Shown here: in pieces, positions 10,303 through 19,800 of the stretch | Position numbering within the stretch: position 1 is the stretch's first letter | Layout: each line of letters starts with the position of its first letter | IMG/VR virus record: IMGVR_UViG_3300030451_004603 | Location: 1-21,095 of that record | DNA from: a virus | Reading direction: 5' to 3' (one strand) | Length of the DNA: 21,095 nt | Position numbers and translations under genes: made by a program | Notes under the pieces: model-generated | Told to the model about the DNA's origin: nothing | Seen by the model: the letters and a program-made list of their open reading frames with translations, nothing else | The model's database searches: none

Positions 10303-10800
10303 TTATCCTAATGGTGATGAAGCCGCATCTAATCCTTTCCACAAATCATCAACTTCCTTTTTGAAATTATTTACTTTTTTCTCAAAATCTTTGATAGCAT
10401 CAGCCATCTTTTTATATTCATTTCTTACTTCAATCCAATCCTTTTCCATAGCATTTACTTTAGCTGTAGATTGGGAGGCATTTGTCAAGACTTCAGACTG
10501 TCGCTCCTTTATGCCATTTAATAGTGTGTCAAGTTCAGCGAGTTTGCCTTGCAAATGCCCTAGATCATTATCCTCTATTTTTGTCCGAATGGAAGCCATT
10601 TCTATCTCTAAAGGCTCTATTTTGCTCAATACTTGTACAGTTTCTTCAAAACTAGCCTCTAAATTACCTATTCTGGACACAAACTCACTTGCCGCCCAGA
10701 TACCACCACCAATCGTAGTAGCAAAAGAAAGCAGTATAGCTATGTAAATTCCTTTGAATTTAGTACCACCTATATCAAGTTCCATATCTTCAAGAGCCAT
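10303..10800 (-). CDS. Membrane-anchored coiled-coil protein, 165 aa
   Basis: I choose ATG 10800 (MALEDMELDIGGTKFKGIYI), with GGGAAGAAA upstream. One membrane span covers about residues 17-38 (KGIYIAILLSFATTIGGGIW). The rest (about 45-160) is a long polar heptad-like helix, including LEASFEETVQVLSKIEPLEI and YKKMADAIKDFEKKVNNFKK, then WKGLDAASSPLG. An N-terminal anchor with a long periplasmic or cytoplasmic coiled coil resembles inner-membrane spanins or tail-associated scaffolding. Near the lysis genes, an i-spanin role is possible, but no o-spanin lipoprotein was found, so I leave the function open. Confidence 0.75.
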   Translation of the reverse strand: MALEDMELDIGGTKFKGIYIAILLSFATTIGGGIWAASEFVSRIGNLEASFEETVQVLSKIEPLEIEMASIRTKIEDNDLGHLQGKLAELDTLLNGIKERQSEVLTNASQSTAKVNAMEKDWIEVRNEYKKMADAIKDFEKKVNNFKKEVDDLWKGLDAASSPLG

Positions 10801-10827
10801 AAGTATTTCTTCCCTATAAATCAAAAC

Positions 10828-11928
10828 TCATAATCCACCAAGATTGCCGTTTTGATTGTTATAATTAGTTGTTGGATTTTCATTAGTTACATCTATAACA
10901 TCTTGTACTAGCTGTACTGGGTCATACAACTTAGCATTTATATTATAACCACTACCCATAGATGCTATAGTTTCGCCTCTACCATAGTCATACGCTGAGT
11001 ACATTTCATCAATGGTTACTGGCGGAGTATCACCATAAAAGCCATCATAGACTTCCTGAACAGCCTGAGTCCATCCTATAGCACCCTCGTTATTAAAAAA
11101 TACACCTTGCAAGATAGTATCAGTAGCATTATCCCATGTAATCGTCATTTGATCTGACCAAGCATCATAACTAACTGTTGAGTTTGTTATGTTGGATAGG
11201 GTAGATATTGCATCATAGTTAATCATAGCAAGGGTTGCTGAATCTTGGCTTGCCCATAGGCTTGCTGTAGCTTCTTGTGCTTTATCCTCAATTGTATCAA
11301 GCGATTGGTTAAAGGTTTGAACTGTTGATTGGTCAATTTGCACATCATTAGCACGAATATAATTTTGCAATTGGATACGCTCATCATCAGTTTGAGCGTT
11401 AATAGCCTCTTGGTATATTTGCTCTGCCTTTGATATTTCTGTAGCCGCATCTGTAAACATATCCACTGCCGCTGACATTTCTGCTTTATTTTCTTCATAG
11501 CTATCCACCAACAAGTGTTCAGCACTGTAATAATTTGCATTTGCTGTATCTAATATAGATTGATTATAATAAGCAACTTCTATGAGGTCTATTTTATGGC
11601 TATCGGTTCTACCTGCAACTGGTACAGTCAATCCTTCGATATTATCTGCGGAAATTGGTACTCCCATCTGCATTTCGATAACACTTGCAGTAGCATTACT
11701 GACTTGAGTATTTATATAGTTTGCAGTATTGATAAGTTCTTGTATTTCAACGAAATCGCCTTGTGGTCGTAAAGGGTTGATATTAGGGTCAATCAATGAC
11801 CCAAAAGACACTGACTGAGGGTAGTAAACACCATTATTAGTATCACCACTTAGTTGTGCGGAAACGCTCACTAATAGACTGGCTATTATTAGTTTTAGTA
11901 GTTTCTGTATCTTCACTCTTTCCACCAT
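10828..11928 (-). CDS. Secreted or virion protein with signal peptide, 366 aa
   Basis: ATG 11928, 86 bases inside the end of the upstream gene. The N-terminus MVERVKIQKLLKLIIASLLV then SVSAQLSGD is a plausible Sec signal peptide with cleavage after VSA. The mature part contains long helices rich in Asn, Asp and Gln (YSAEHLLVDSYEENKAEMSA, then VDMFTDAATEISKAEQIYQE). Asp/Ser/Thr-rich beta-like segments follow and the tail ends NNQNGNLGGL. I recognise no family. Sec-dependent export is unusual for a late phage protein. It shares this feature with the gene just upstream, so the pair may act together in the periplasm or outer envelope. Confidence 0.75.
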   Translation of the reverse strand: MVERVKIQKLLKLIIASLLVSVSAQLSGDTNNGVYYPQSVSFGSLIDPNINPLRPQGDFVEIQELINTANYINTQVSNATASVIEMQMGVPISADNIEGLTVPVAGRTDSHKIDLIEVAYYNQSILDTANANYYSAEHLLVDSYEENKAEMSAAVDMFTDAATEISKAEQIYQEAINAQTDDERIQLQNYIRANDVQIDQSTVQTFNQSLDTIEDKAQEATASLWASQDSATLAMINYDAISTLSNITNSTVSYDAWSDQMTITWDNATDTILQGVFFNNEGAIGWTQAVQEVYDGFYGDTPPVTIDEMYSAYDYGRGETIASMGSGYNINAKLYDPVQLVQDVIDVTNENPTTNYNNQNGNLGGL

Positions 11929-12490
11929 TTATTCCTAAAGCTACTTTGAAGTATTCCTTGTTTTCTTCATAACCTCTTACAAATAATTCTGGCTTTCTTT
12001 TCATAGTTAAATAAGCATTTTTACCTGCTACCACCTTACCACCAACTATAAGTGGACAAGGTGTGCCACTTTCAAACATACTTAACCAAACATCATCAGA
12101 CTGACACATCCTGGTAATTGCCGCTATCTTCATATTTAATGTAAATAGCATTTGTGCATCTTTTCTTCTGTTACATTCCTCATCTTGAATGTACTTACCA
12201 CTACTCAAACCAAAATGTAAACTTGAAACACCACCAGTAGTTGATTGTAAGCAACTGTCATTACCACCAGACATCATGCTTGGTGCTACTGCACTTGCTA
12301 CTGGTATCTCAGAAGCTGACCCTGCACCATTGTATTGGTTGGTATTTGTAGTTGTTGTGTTATTACTGTCTACTGTTGCCCCTTGTTGGTTTGTATTTAA
12401 GTCACCAGTTTGCGAGCTTGTATTTCCGCTATCAGTCTGTGCAAAACTAGACGAACTTATCAGCAAAAAAAGTAATAAAAATCGCACCAT
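11843..12490 (-). CDS. Secreted cysteine-containing phage protein, 215 aa
   Basis: I place the start at ATG 12490 (MVRFLLLFLLISSSSFA), seven bases after TGGGGGA; upstream in-frame starts would bury the signal peptide. Cleavage after SFA is likely. The mature protein opens with a low-complexity Gln/Asn/Thr/Gly linker (SQTGDLNTNQQGATVDSNNT). A conserved-looking domain follows: GGNDSCLQSTTGGVSSLHFG, EECNRRKDAQMLFTLNMKIA, CQSDDVWLSMFESGTPCP. Cys in NDSC, EEC, MCQS and TPCP could form two disulfides, fitting a periplasmic or extracellular site. I associate this Cys pattern with uncharacterised marine-phage late proteins. The gene overlaps its neighbours at both ends. Confidence 0.75.
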   Translation of the reverse strand: MVRFLLLFLLISSSSFAQTDSGNTSSQTGDLNTNQQGATVDSNNTTTTNTNQYNGAGSASEIPVASAVAPSMMSGGNDSCLQSTTGGVSSLHFGLSSGKYIQDEECNRRKDAQMLFTLNMKIAAITRMCQSDDVWLSMFESGTPCPLIVGGKVVAGKNAYLTMKRKPELFVRGYEENKEYFKVALGINGGKSEDTETTKTNNSQSISERFRTTKW

Positions 12491-12635
12491 ATATCCCCCA
12501 GATATAATATTCGATTCGTATAAATTTCTTTGAACCCTCATCGAGTCTTTGCTTAATATGATCGTACTTTATATTGCATTCAGACTCATGCTTTTCAATT
12601 CTTGAAAGTAGTTCTTTTGTAGTAACTCTATTCAT
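12447..12635 (-). CDS. Small C-tail-anchored membrane protein, 62 aa
   Basis: ATG 12635 follows the fibre gene by one base. The first 40 residues are a charged helix (MNRVTTKELLSRIEKHESEC then IKYDHIKQRLDEGSKKF). A hydrophobic segment YYIWGIYGAIFITFFADKFV ends the protein, giving a soluble coil and one C-terminal membrane span. The layout resembles XhlA-type or other small accessory membrane proteins of phages. It overlaps the signal-peptide gene by 44 bases. A lysis-accessory or antiholin role is possible but unsupported by specific residues. Confidence 0.7.
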   Translation of the reverse strand: MNRVTTKELLSRIEKHESECNIKYDHIKQRLDEGSKKFIRIEYYIWGIYGAIFITFFADKFV

Positions 12636-12636
12636 A

Positions 12637-14517
12637 TTAGTTTAAGTCCACCCACGCACCATTAGCGTAGAGTTTTAATTTATGGTCTGTTGTATTGTAA
12701 TAAGTTTGTCCATTAGCAGGTGAACTTGGATTAGAACTTAAAGCAGGATGTTGTAATCCACCATTACTAGCTATGTGTGCTAGTGTACCAGTTGCATCAG
12801 GTAGACTAACAGTTCTATCAGCAGTAGGCTCAACATGAGTAAGTGTAGTTTTATTGCTAGAACCATCTATTACTATATTTTGACCATCATGTACGAAAAG
12901 GTCGCACTCTTTTAATTCAAAATTTGATGTAGTGATAATAACAACTGGGTCTTTATCACCTGCTACATCAGCAGTAGGGTCAGTGATGCCAGTAGTTCCA
13001 CCACTTCCATCAGCAAGATTAATCCTTAGAGATGCTTTATGTGCCCCACTAGCATCTACTTTTGGTGCTTCACAATATATCCCTGCATAAAAAACTTTCT
13101 CTGGAGTCCCTGCTCCATTGTTTCCAAAGAACCTTATACTACCCATCTCATCATTGTTAGCAGGTGAAGCTGAGTTTCTATAAAGTGAGATAACTGGTAG
13201 TTCTCCTGCACCTGCATCAGTAGATGAAAGTTCCATTAATGTTACTGATTCAGATATAACACCACTACTATTCAAGACAACAGTTCCAGTAGCATCTGGC
13301 AAAGTTATTGTTCTGTCTGCTGTTGGGTTTGTGGCTACAATCGCTGTTTCTAAGTTATTAGTTTCATCTGTGCCTTCGAATGACAATGTGCCATTTGCAC
13401 CTAAGTAGATGCTGTTTCCAGAAGCCATTATTAGACCAAACTGCTGTAAGGTCATAACTGGGTCTTCTGAACTTCCATTACTCATTAAATGAAATTTTAG
13501 AGAACCATCTTCTGTACCATCAGTAGCATCTATTAATTCTGCATATATTTTTGCGTATTCAATTTTTTCTGGTGAACCTGCATCGTTATTGCCAAAGAAC
13601 TTGATTGCACCTAATTCATGTCCATCTGCACCTGCACCGCCATTTCTGTATAACTCAAGACTTGGATTTTCAGTTGTAGAGCCAGTGGTTGTATCAGTTA
13701 TTGATAGTGTGGACTGAGCAAGAGTTCCTACACTTGTAATTGTAGGTAGTTGTGCAAAAGGAATAGTTCCAGAGTTTATCTGCTGACCACTGATTGATTT
13801 ATTAGTAAGTGTATCTGTACTCGATGCAGTTATAAATGAACTTAACTCTGAGTCTCTAGCAATCGTACTAGGTATTCTTGCATCAGCAATAGTGCCAGTT
13901 AATTGATTAGCATTTAAAGAACCAGTTAATGTTGTTGCAGATAATGTCCCATCTACTGTTACTGTTGCAGGGTCGCCAGATGGGTGAACACTCATCAATA
14001 CAGTCTCACCACCTAAATCACTAGCCGTACCTATGAACTCAAATCTATCCCCACTAGCATAACCCTCAGATGGGTCGCCTAACTTAAACTGCATTTTGAC
14101 ATTATCACTACTTACAGAAGTAGTTATCTGTCCAACATCACCAGTTGGTAGACCAGTGAATGTAAATGTCCCTGACGAAACAATAGTAGACTCCAACTGA
14201 CCAGTTGATGCGTTATAGGTGAGTGAACTTGCATCAGTCTTAGCAGCTAGATTACCAGTCGCATCCGTAGATAGTAATGGAAAACAAGTTGTATCAGATG
14301 ATTCATCTGTCGTTGTAATAGCTGTAGCAACTGTGGATAACTCTGAATACTTGGCAAGTCTATGCCCACCTACTTGAGAACCATCGTGAACACGAATGGT
14401 GTCATTAGTAGTATCGACTGTGATCTCACCTTCTAATCCAGTGAACCCAGACCCATCACCTTTATCTGAATCATGCTCTGTTGCTGTACCTCGTCTTTGT
14501 TTTACTGCTGTAGCCAT
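12637..14517 (-). CDS. Tail fibre/receptor-binding protein with Mtd-like N-terminus
   Basis: A 626-aa protein from ATG 14517. The N-terminus MATAVKQRRGTATEHDSDKG then FTGLEGEITVDTTNDTIRVH and DGSQVGGHRLAK matches the major-tropism-determinant/fibre attachment repeat ('RRGT...h..f.G..gEi.vDt....l.vHDG...GG..la'). A Thr/Ser/Asp-rich beta shaft follows. Two related blocks repeat in the C-terminal half: GAIKFFGNNDAGSPEKI and GSIRFFGNNGAGTPEKV, each followed or preceded by PTADRTITLPDATGT or PTADRTVSLPDATGT. The end NPSSPANGQTYYNTTDHKLK plus LYANGAWVDLN is a common fibre tip cap. Predicted trimeric fibre that binds the host surface. No reverse transcriptase or variable-repeat cassette is seen here. 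Confidence 0.82.
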   Translation of the reverse strand: MATAVKQRRGTATEHDSDKGDGSGFTGLEGEITVDTTNDTIRVHDGSQVGGHRLAKYSELSTVATAITTTDESSDTTCFPLLSTDATGNLAAKTDASSLTYNASTGQLESTIVSSGTFTFTGLPTGDVGQITTSVSSDNVKMQFKLGDPSEGYASGDRFEFIGTASDLGGETVLMSVHPSGDPATVTVDGTLSATTLTGSLNANQLTGTIADARIPSTIARDSELSSFITASSTDTLTNKSISGQQINSGTIPFAQLPTITSVGTLAQSTLSITDTTTGSTTENPSLELYRNGGAGADGHELGAIKFFGNNDAGSPEKIEYAKIYAELIDATDGTEDGSLKFHLMSNGSSEDPVMTLQQFGLIMASGNSIYLGANGTLSFEGTDETNNLETAIVATNPTADRTITLPDATGTVVLNSSGVISESVTLMELSSTDAGAGELPVISLYRNSASPANNDEMGSIRFFGNNGAGTPEKVFYAGIYCEAPKVDASGAHKASLRINLADGSGGTTGITDPTADVAGDKDPVVIITTSNFELKECDLFVHDGQNIVIDGSSNKTTLTHVEPTADRTVSLPDATGTLAHIASNGGLQHPALSSNPSSPANGQTYYNTTDHKLKLYANGAWVDLN

Positions 14518-14520
14518 AAT

Positions 14521-15069
14521 TTACCTCAATCTAAAACCTATAGATATTCTATTACAATCAGAAGTAACTTGATGAGTTAACATCCTCTCAAAATCACCAC
14601 AATAAAACGAATTAACTGAGAATCCTTTAGGTGCAAGTATAGACTTTTTCTCACCTTTTTCGTAATAGTCAAAAGATGATTTTTTATCTTCTTCTGCCCA
14701 AATTAAATATATTCTTTGACCAAACTGGTATTTATTGGTGTGCCAACCCATATAGTCATCTTTTCTATACATAATACAATTTCGCACTTCATTACCACAA
14801 TCTTTATAACACTCCATAAGGCTACTTTTCAGATTGTTTATATGTATTGCCATATTTCCTCTTTGCCTAATAGATGTAAATTTAGCATTAACAGCTAAAT
14901 TATGACTTTTACAATCTTCATAAATATTTGCAGATTTACTGCCTCTATCTTCTTCAGCTAATTTAGTTTTTGGCTCTTTAGACAAAATATCTTCTTTGAT
15001 AAATTTTTCAAATACATCAAAATCAAAATCTGGAAATATCTCTTGTGGGTTGAGTTTTTCAACACTCAT
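14521..15069 (-). CDS. 2-oxoglutarate-Fe(II) oxygenase-like protein
   Basis: A 182-aa protein from ATG 15069. The C-terminal half has IMYRKDDYMGWHTNKYQFGQ (99-118), RIYLIWAEEDKKSSFDYYE, then NSFYCGDFERMLTHQVTSDC and NRISIGFR. This fits the jelly-roll of phage 2OG oxygenases: first ligand His110, second His166, and Arg174 to hold 2-oxoglutarate. The usual HxD is HTN here (Asn112 for Asp), so iron binding may be altered; I recall HTN in related phage proteins. It lies between fibre genes with four-base overlaps, suggesting it modifies a tail or fibre residue. The substrate and activity are inference. Confidence 0.65.
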   Translation of the reverse strand: MSVEKLNPQEIFPDFDFDVFEKFIKEDILSKEPKTKLAEEDRGSKSANIYEDCKSHNLAVNAKFTSIRQRGNMAIHINNLKSSLMECYKDCGNEVRNCIMYRKDDYMGWHTNKYQFGQRIYLIWAEEDKKSSFDYYEKGEKKSILAPKGFSVNSFYCGDFERMLTHQVTSDCNRISIGFRLR

Positions 15070-15680
15070 GTTAAAAGTCCTCTTACATCTACACCATACA
15101 TAGCTTCTGGGTCAGATACTCCTATTAAAATAGTAACACTCCCTTGTGCTACAGATATCTCATCAAATTCAACTATTAAATCATCATCTGCTTGCAGGTC
15201 TAAATCAACATCATAACGGATTTCATTACCATTAGGACTATCAGCATTTGTTTCTGACTGCTGACTTAGTGCATTGTCAGTTCTTAAAGTCGTAACTGTT
15301 CCACCTCTATCTCTTTTAAGAATTAAGTTGTAACTTCCAGTTGGCGGTCGATTATCCCCACCTGCCTCACTCGTGCCGCATCTAGCTAACATTCTAATTC
15401 TATATTGACCAGTAGTATGAATGTTAATCTGAAACAAAGAAGCATCATCACTATCCTGGTATGAGGTTTGCGACCATATAGTGTGGATACCTGCTGATGG
15501 TGTTCCTCGTTTCAAAGCATCTACACCAATAACAGAACTTGAACTTGAAACAGTAGTTGTTGGTGCAGTAGCATCACCAGTTCTGATAGCTTCAAGATTA
15601 TCTCTTATCGCTGTCAACAACTCGTTAGTTATTGGTGCATCAACACCAACTTCATGGTCATGTATTTCTCTAAATGCCAT
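15066..15680 (-). CDS. Tail protein, paralogue 3 of a tandem family, 204 aa
   Basis: ATG 15680 (MAFREIHDHEVGVDAPITNE), overlapping the upstream stop by one base. It shares with the next two genes the N-terminal plan 'fR.I.d.Ev.VgaP.t..Ll.al.dN..a...GDa..P'. All three also have a central TGqYRiRm strand, a 'L.a.D.l.v..de' strand and a C-terminal V.i.iGVsD..a..GVD segment. The fold appears to be all-beta, as in fibre or baseplate adhesin modules. This copy carries an extra Ser-rich linker (TTTVSSSSSVIG). It is followed by the 2OG oxygenase gene. Role inferred from position among tail genes; no catalytic motif. Confidence 0.75.
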   Translation of the reverse strand: MAFREIHDHEVGVDAPITNELLTAIRDNLEAIRTGDATAPTTTVSSSSSVIGVDALKRGTPSAGIHTIWSQTSYQDSDDASLFQINIHTTGQYRIRMLARCGTSEAGGDNRPPTGSYNLILKRDRGGTVTTLRTDNALSQQSETNADSPNGNEIRYDVDLDLQADDDLIVEFDEISVAQGSVTILIGVSDPEAMYGVDVRGLLT

Positions 15681-16267
15681 TACATTAATGCGTAAACCGC
15701 CGCTCCAGTTATTGCTTTACTATCATCAATAGCAACGCATAAATTAACACTACCTAAAGGAAAATTACCACTTGAATCTAACACTAAGGTAACTGTATCT
15801 CCTGCGTTTAAACTTTGGTCTGATGTTGTTTCTGCGTATGCTTCTTGGTGTCCACCATCAGTATCAGTCGTTTTTGAAAGATTAAATAATAAATCAGTAA
15901 CACCACCACTATTTGTCCTATTAACATTTATACTGACAGCATTACTCTCAATTACACCATCAGCAGAATCTTGGTTAGGTACATCACCAAACCTTAATTC
16001 TAATCTCATTCTGTATGTGCCAGTAACTCTTACTTTAAATTGAATAAATGTATCATCATCACCAGTATAGACTTCTGCAATAGATAAAATACAGTGATTC
16101 CCTGCTGTGGGAGTTTCTCTTACCAATGCAGCCATCAGTATCGGTGGTGAAGTATCATCACCTTGAAATAAAGCATCAATATTATCTTTCAAACTTTGCA
16201 TAGTAGTTTGTTTTAAGGCATTACCAACTGTAAGTTCATCATCTGGTATTGTTCTATATGTTGGCAT
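15680..16267 (-). CDS. Tail protein, paralogue 2 of a tandem family, 195 aa
   Basis: ATG 16267 (MPTYRTIPDDELTVGNALKQ). It shows the family start 'YR.I.ddEl.VG..l...t...l.dNi.al..GDd.sP', then LVRETPTAGNHCILSIAEVY, a VTGTYRMRLELRFG strand, LNAGDTVTLVLDSSG and the C-terminal VNLCVAIDDSKAITGAAVYA. It is the most diverged copy: GVD at the end is GAA here. Beta-rich, Asp/Thr-rich, no signal peptide. One-base overlaps at both ends imply coupled translation and equal dosage with its paralogues, as expected for subunits of one tail structure. Confidence 0.75.
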   Translation of the reverse strand: MPTYRTIPDDELTVGNALKQTTMQSLKDNIDALFQGDDTSPPILMAALVRETPTAGNHCILSIAEVYTGDDDTFIQFKVRVTGTYRMRLELRFGDVPNQDSADGVIESNAVSINVNRTNSGGVTDLLFNLSKTTDTDGGHQEAYAETTSDQSLNAGDTVTLVLDSSGNFPLGSVNLCVAIDDSKAITGAAVYALM

Positions 16268-16839
16268 TATCCTATCCTCGCTACTGCATCAACACCCCAA
16301 AGAGCATTGGTATCAGCTACACCTACACTTAAAACAACAGTGCATTCTAGTGGAGTATCAGCTTCTGTAACATCTACATAGACAATATCACCCTCTGTCA
16401 AAGATAAATCAAATGTGTTACTTGATGTTTGAGCAGAACTTATTATTGCTGTATGTATAAGTGTAATTTCACCTGCTGATAGTTTTCGCAATCTAAATTG
16501 TGCTTGTGCAGGATTCCTATTACCATCTTTACTATCTTTAATAGTAGATGAACCTTGATAACCAGTCATTCTTACTCTAAATGAGCCAGTTCTTTTTATA
16601 TTAACGCTAACTAAAGCACCGATACTTTGGTTTGAATGTCCTACGCACTGAGCAATCATTACTTCCCCTGCTACTGGCGGATCTTGACTACGAAATGCCT
16701 TAAAATTTATAGGGTTAGGCAAAGAAGCATCACCTTCTCTATAAGCAAGAGCATTATTTGCAAGTGCATGAAACAGTTGTTGGGTAAATGGTGCACCAAC
16801 AGCAACTTCTGATTCTGATATTTTTCTATAACTTGTCAT
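16267..16839 (-). CDS. Tail protein, paralogue 1 of a tandem family, 190 aa
   Basis: ATG 16839 (MTSYRKISESEVAVGAPFTQ), first of three tandem related genes. Shared elements are YRKISESEVAVGAPFTQQL, NNALAYREGDASLPNP, KRTGSFRVRMTGYQG, LSLTEGDIVYVDVTE and VVLSVGVADTNALWGVDAVA. It is predicted to be all-beta. It overlaps the large tail protein gene by four bases (ATGA). It probably forms part of the tail tip or side fibres. No known domain identified by eye; the family assignment rests on internal similarity and position. Confidence 0.75.
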   Translation of the reverse strand: MTSYRKISESEVAVGAPFTQQLFHALANNALAYREGDASLPNPINFKAFRSQDPPVAGEVMIAQCVGHSNQSIGALVSVNIKRTGSFRVRMTGYQGSSTIKDSKDGNRNPAQAQFRLRKLSAGEITLIHTAIISSAQTSSNTFDLSLTEGDIVYVDVTEADTPLECTVVLSVGVADTNALWGVDAVARIG

Positions 16840-19800
16840 ACAATTATATAAGGTTCTCCACCAGTAGACATTTTTGCAGATGGTGTGATTCTTACAGTAG
16901 CACCAGTTCCACTATGTCCAGTTAAAGTTACTACTTGCTCAGTATAGCCCTTATGACTAGATTCGTCTATTTCATCACCAGTAGCAGGATTGCTTGTAAC
17001 ACTGACTGCTGTTACAGCATTACCACTGACAGTAACACTTAATTCCAATCCAGTACCTTGTGTAACACCCTCAATCTCTGCACCACTAAAAGTATGAGTT
17101 CCATTAGCATATCCAGAACCTGCTGTTACTAATGATACTTCAATGAATTGTTTGCTATTATTTCCACCATTTGCTGTAGGTATTGGTGAGTCGCATGATA
17201 TGTATGCTTTGGCAGCTCTATTTCCAGTATAAGGGTCAGTTTCTGTACCAGTTCCACCACCATCAGAAGCAAAAAATCCACTTGCAAAAGTGATTGTAAA
17301 TCCACTACCAAATGAAACTACATCACCACTTGCAAGACCTACTCCATAATTTGTAACAGTGTGATCAGTAATAACACCACTACCATCAACACTATTTATT
17401 CTTATAGCCATTCCAGAGCCACTACCAGTTGTTGCTGTCTGTGATTGTGCACCAGTGCTGTAACCTCCACCAGTTGCGTTTGCAGTAGAATTACCTGCTA
17501 TCAAACCTAAATTGTTCGTACCAAACCTAAATGATTTAGCTTTTATTTTGTTAGTTTGTTTTTTAGAATCATAAGTTACTGATAAACACTGCATCTCTAA
17601 ATTCTTTTGAGTGCCATCTGGTTTTAAAATATGTTTGGTTTCTAAAAAAAAGTGGTCTCCAGTTTGTAAATAATCATTTGATGAATCTAGTTCAAATTCA
17701 CAAGTAACTGGAGTTTGATTAAAACGATTAATTAATCTTTGTGCTATTGTAGTCGCAGTAGATGTGTCTTTAATTGCCCAACCAAATATAGTTTTCGTTG
17801 CTTTTTGATTGTACTCAGTTGAACCCTCAGATGAACCATCTATATTTACATATAAATTTTTAAAGTTTTTAGGCTCGTTTTTATCTTCTGTGCTATTTTT
17901 TAAAGAATAGTAATAAAACAACCTAGATATTCTTTCTTTTTCAGAGTTTTTTAATTTAAAAGATTTGTAAATAATATCATTATCTGTGACTGTAATGAAA
18001 TCTGACTGGTCTATTATTGGTGCTTCTGCTTTGAGTCTAATCTTTCCTGCATTGTCATCATAAAAGAAATGTGCTCCAACACTGGTAGCAATTTCTGAAA
18101 GAGTTTTATTTACTTCTTTTGGCTCACTTAATACTGTATTAATTTTGAAAGCATCTAACCAAGTTTTTCTTTCATCAGTCCAACTATAAATAACACCTTC
18201 ATCTGTTTCTATTAAATCAGATGATATTCCTGCCTGATTGACTAAAAGTTCATTCGCTACAGTATCAATAGTTGAACCTAAACTTGTAGTATTGTAATCA
18301 CCAAACACAAGGCACTTTTGAACAGAATCTCCTACTTCATAGTTATCACCTGCATCAGTAGAAGTTGATCTTTTTGTTCCCCACTGATCTCTGCTTGTTA
18401 TATCAAGTGCAGCCTCACTACCACTTACATCAACTCTATAACCGAGTATTTCTTCATTGATACGAATAAAACCCGTAGCATTGTCAGCACCAAAGTAATC
18501 AGTAACTTTTGCTTTGTCGTCAGAACTTGAGCCATCTAAAGTAAGATCGTCAAATTTAAGATTAATATGACTATAAGTATTATTGTTACCAAGTTCTTCT
18601 GCCAATGAAAATCTTGTTGGTTCTGGTACTTTAGATTTTAAATCATCGCCTAAAGAGAATGGGTCTTTTGCTTTGATAGTAACCATATCATTTGTAAGGT
18701 GCATACTATCAATAATATATTCTCTACGACCATCGAAGTATTGGAATTCATTTCTTGTACCAGAAGAAGCATCAAAGTTGTCATCAACAAAACCTTCAAA
18801 TATTTCTATTCTTCTTCCAAGATAGTAAGGATTTTGTGCCATAAACTTTGAAAAGAAACTAACAGTATCATCACCTCTGATAAAATCTGCAAGTTTAACT
18901 GTAACATTACCTCTTAGTGCTACACCTTTAGTTGGCACTATTTCTACTGGTGCAGGAGTTATTGATTGCAAACAAGGAAATGAATAATCAACTAAGCCAG
19001 ACATTACATCACCAACTTCTTGAGTAAAGTAATATTGTTTTATTCCACCCCTTGCTTCGATACCATCTCCATAAGTAGAGTCTGAGTTATCGTTATTTTC
19101 ATCTAAAGATAAACGAACAAAGGTAAATGGTGTTCTTGGATTTTTTCTATGTAAACCTTGAAATAAATCAGGTAAAGTATTTGTAACACTTCCACTTATA
19201 GTTGTAATTACACTATCGTTTACTTTTGGTGCTTCTGTTAAAAATCTATGAAAATCGTAATCAGCTTCAGCATCGTCTTTACCTGCTAGTAAAATAGAAT
19301 CAGCTAATCCATACTTATGTTTAAGATAACCTTGTATGGCTAATCTATCTTGCTTGGGTAGTAACTTTTTGAACATTAATACTTCGTGTATAGTTCCGAC
19401 TGTTTCTTGTTCAGCACTTTCATTATTTTTCATTAACTTTAAATTATATTCATTAACAAAATGTGCTGTTATTGAGTTAACACCTTGCTGCCCATTTGAA
19501 CCGACAAAAATATTTCTATTATTTACATCTGTAAATGTTGTTGTAGCTGAACCTGCTAATACTTCAAATATACCTACAGTGCCATCACCTGCATCAAAAT
19601 TACTTGAGCAAGATGTAGCCCCTGCTGTACTTAATCCTTGATAACTAAACACTGGTCTTACTTGGTCAACGACTCCATCTGTATCTGAATCTGTATCAGT
19701 GTCATGTTCTGCTACAAATGTAAAGTCATGGTTGGTAGTTGCATCACCTGCTAATATGACATTTAACTCTGAGTTTTGAGTAAGAGTAATTGAACCAACA

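Noticed and set aside
10361-10747. Plus-strand open frame of 128 codons opposite the coiled-coil gene
   Set aside because: Antisense shadow of a helical, Glu/Lys-rich gene. No ribosome-binding site and no domain.
12189-12533. Plus-strand open frame of 114 codons opposite the signal-peptide gene
   Set aside because: Antisense of the Asn/Thr/Gln-rich linker; the low-complexity Val/Leu product is an artefact of composition.
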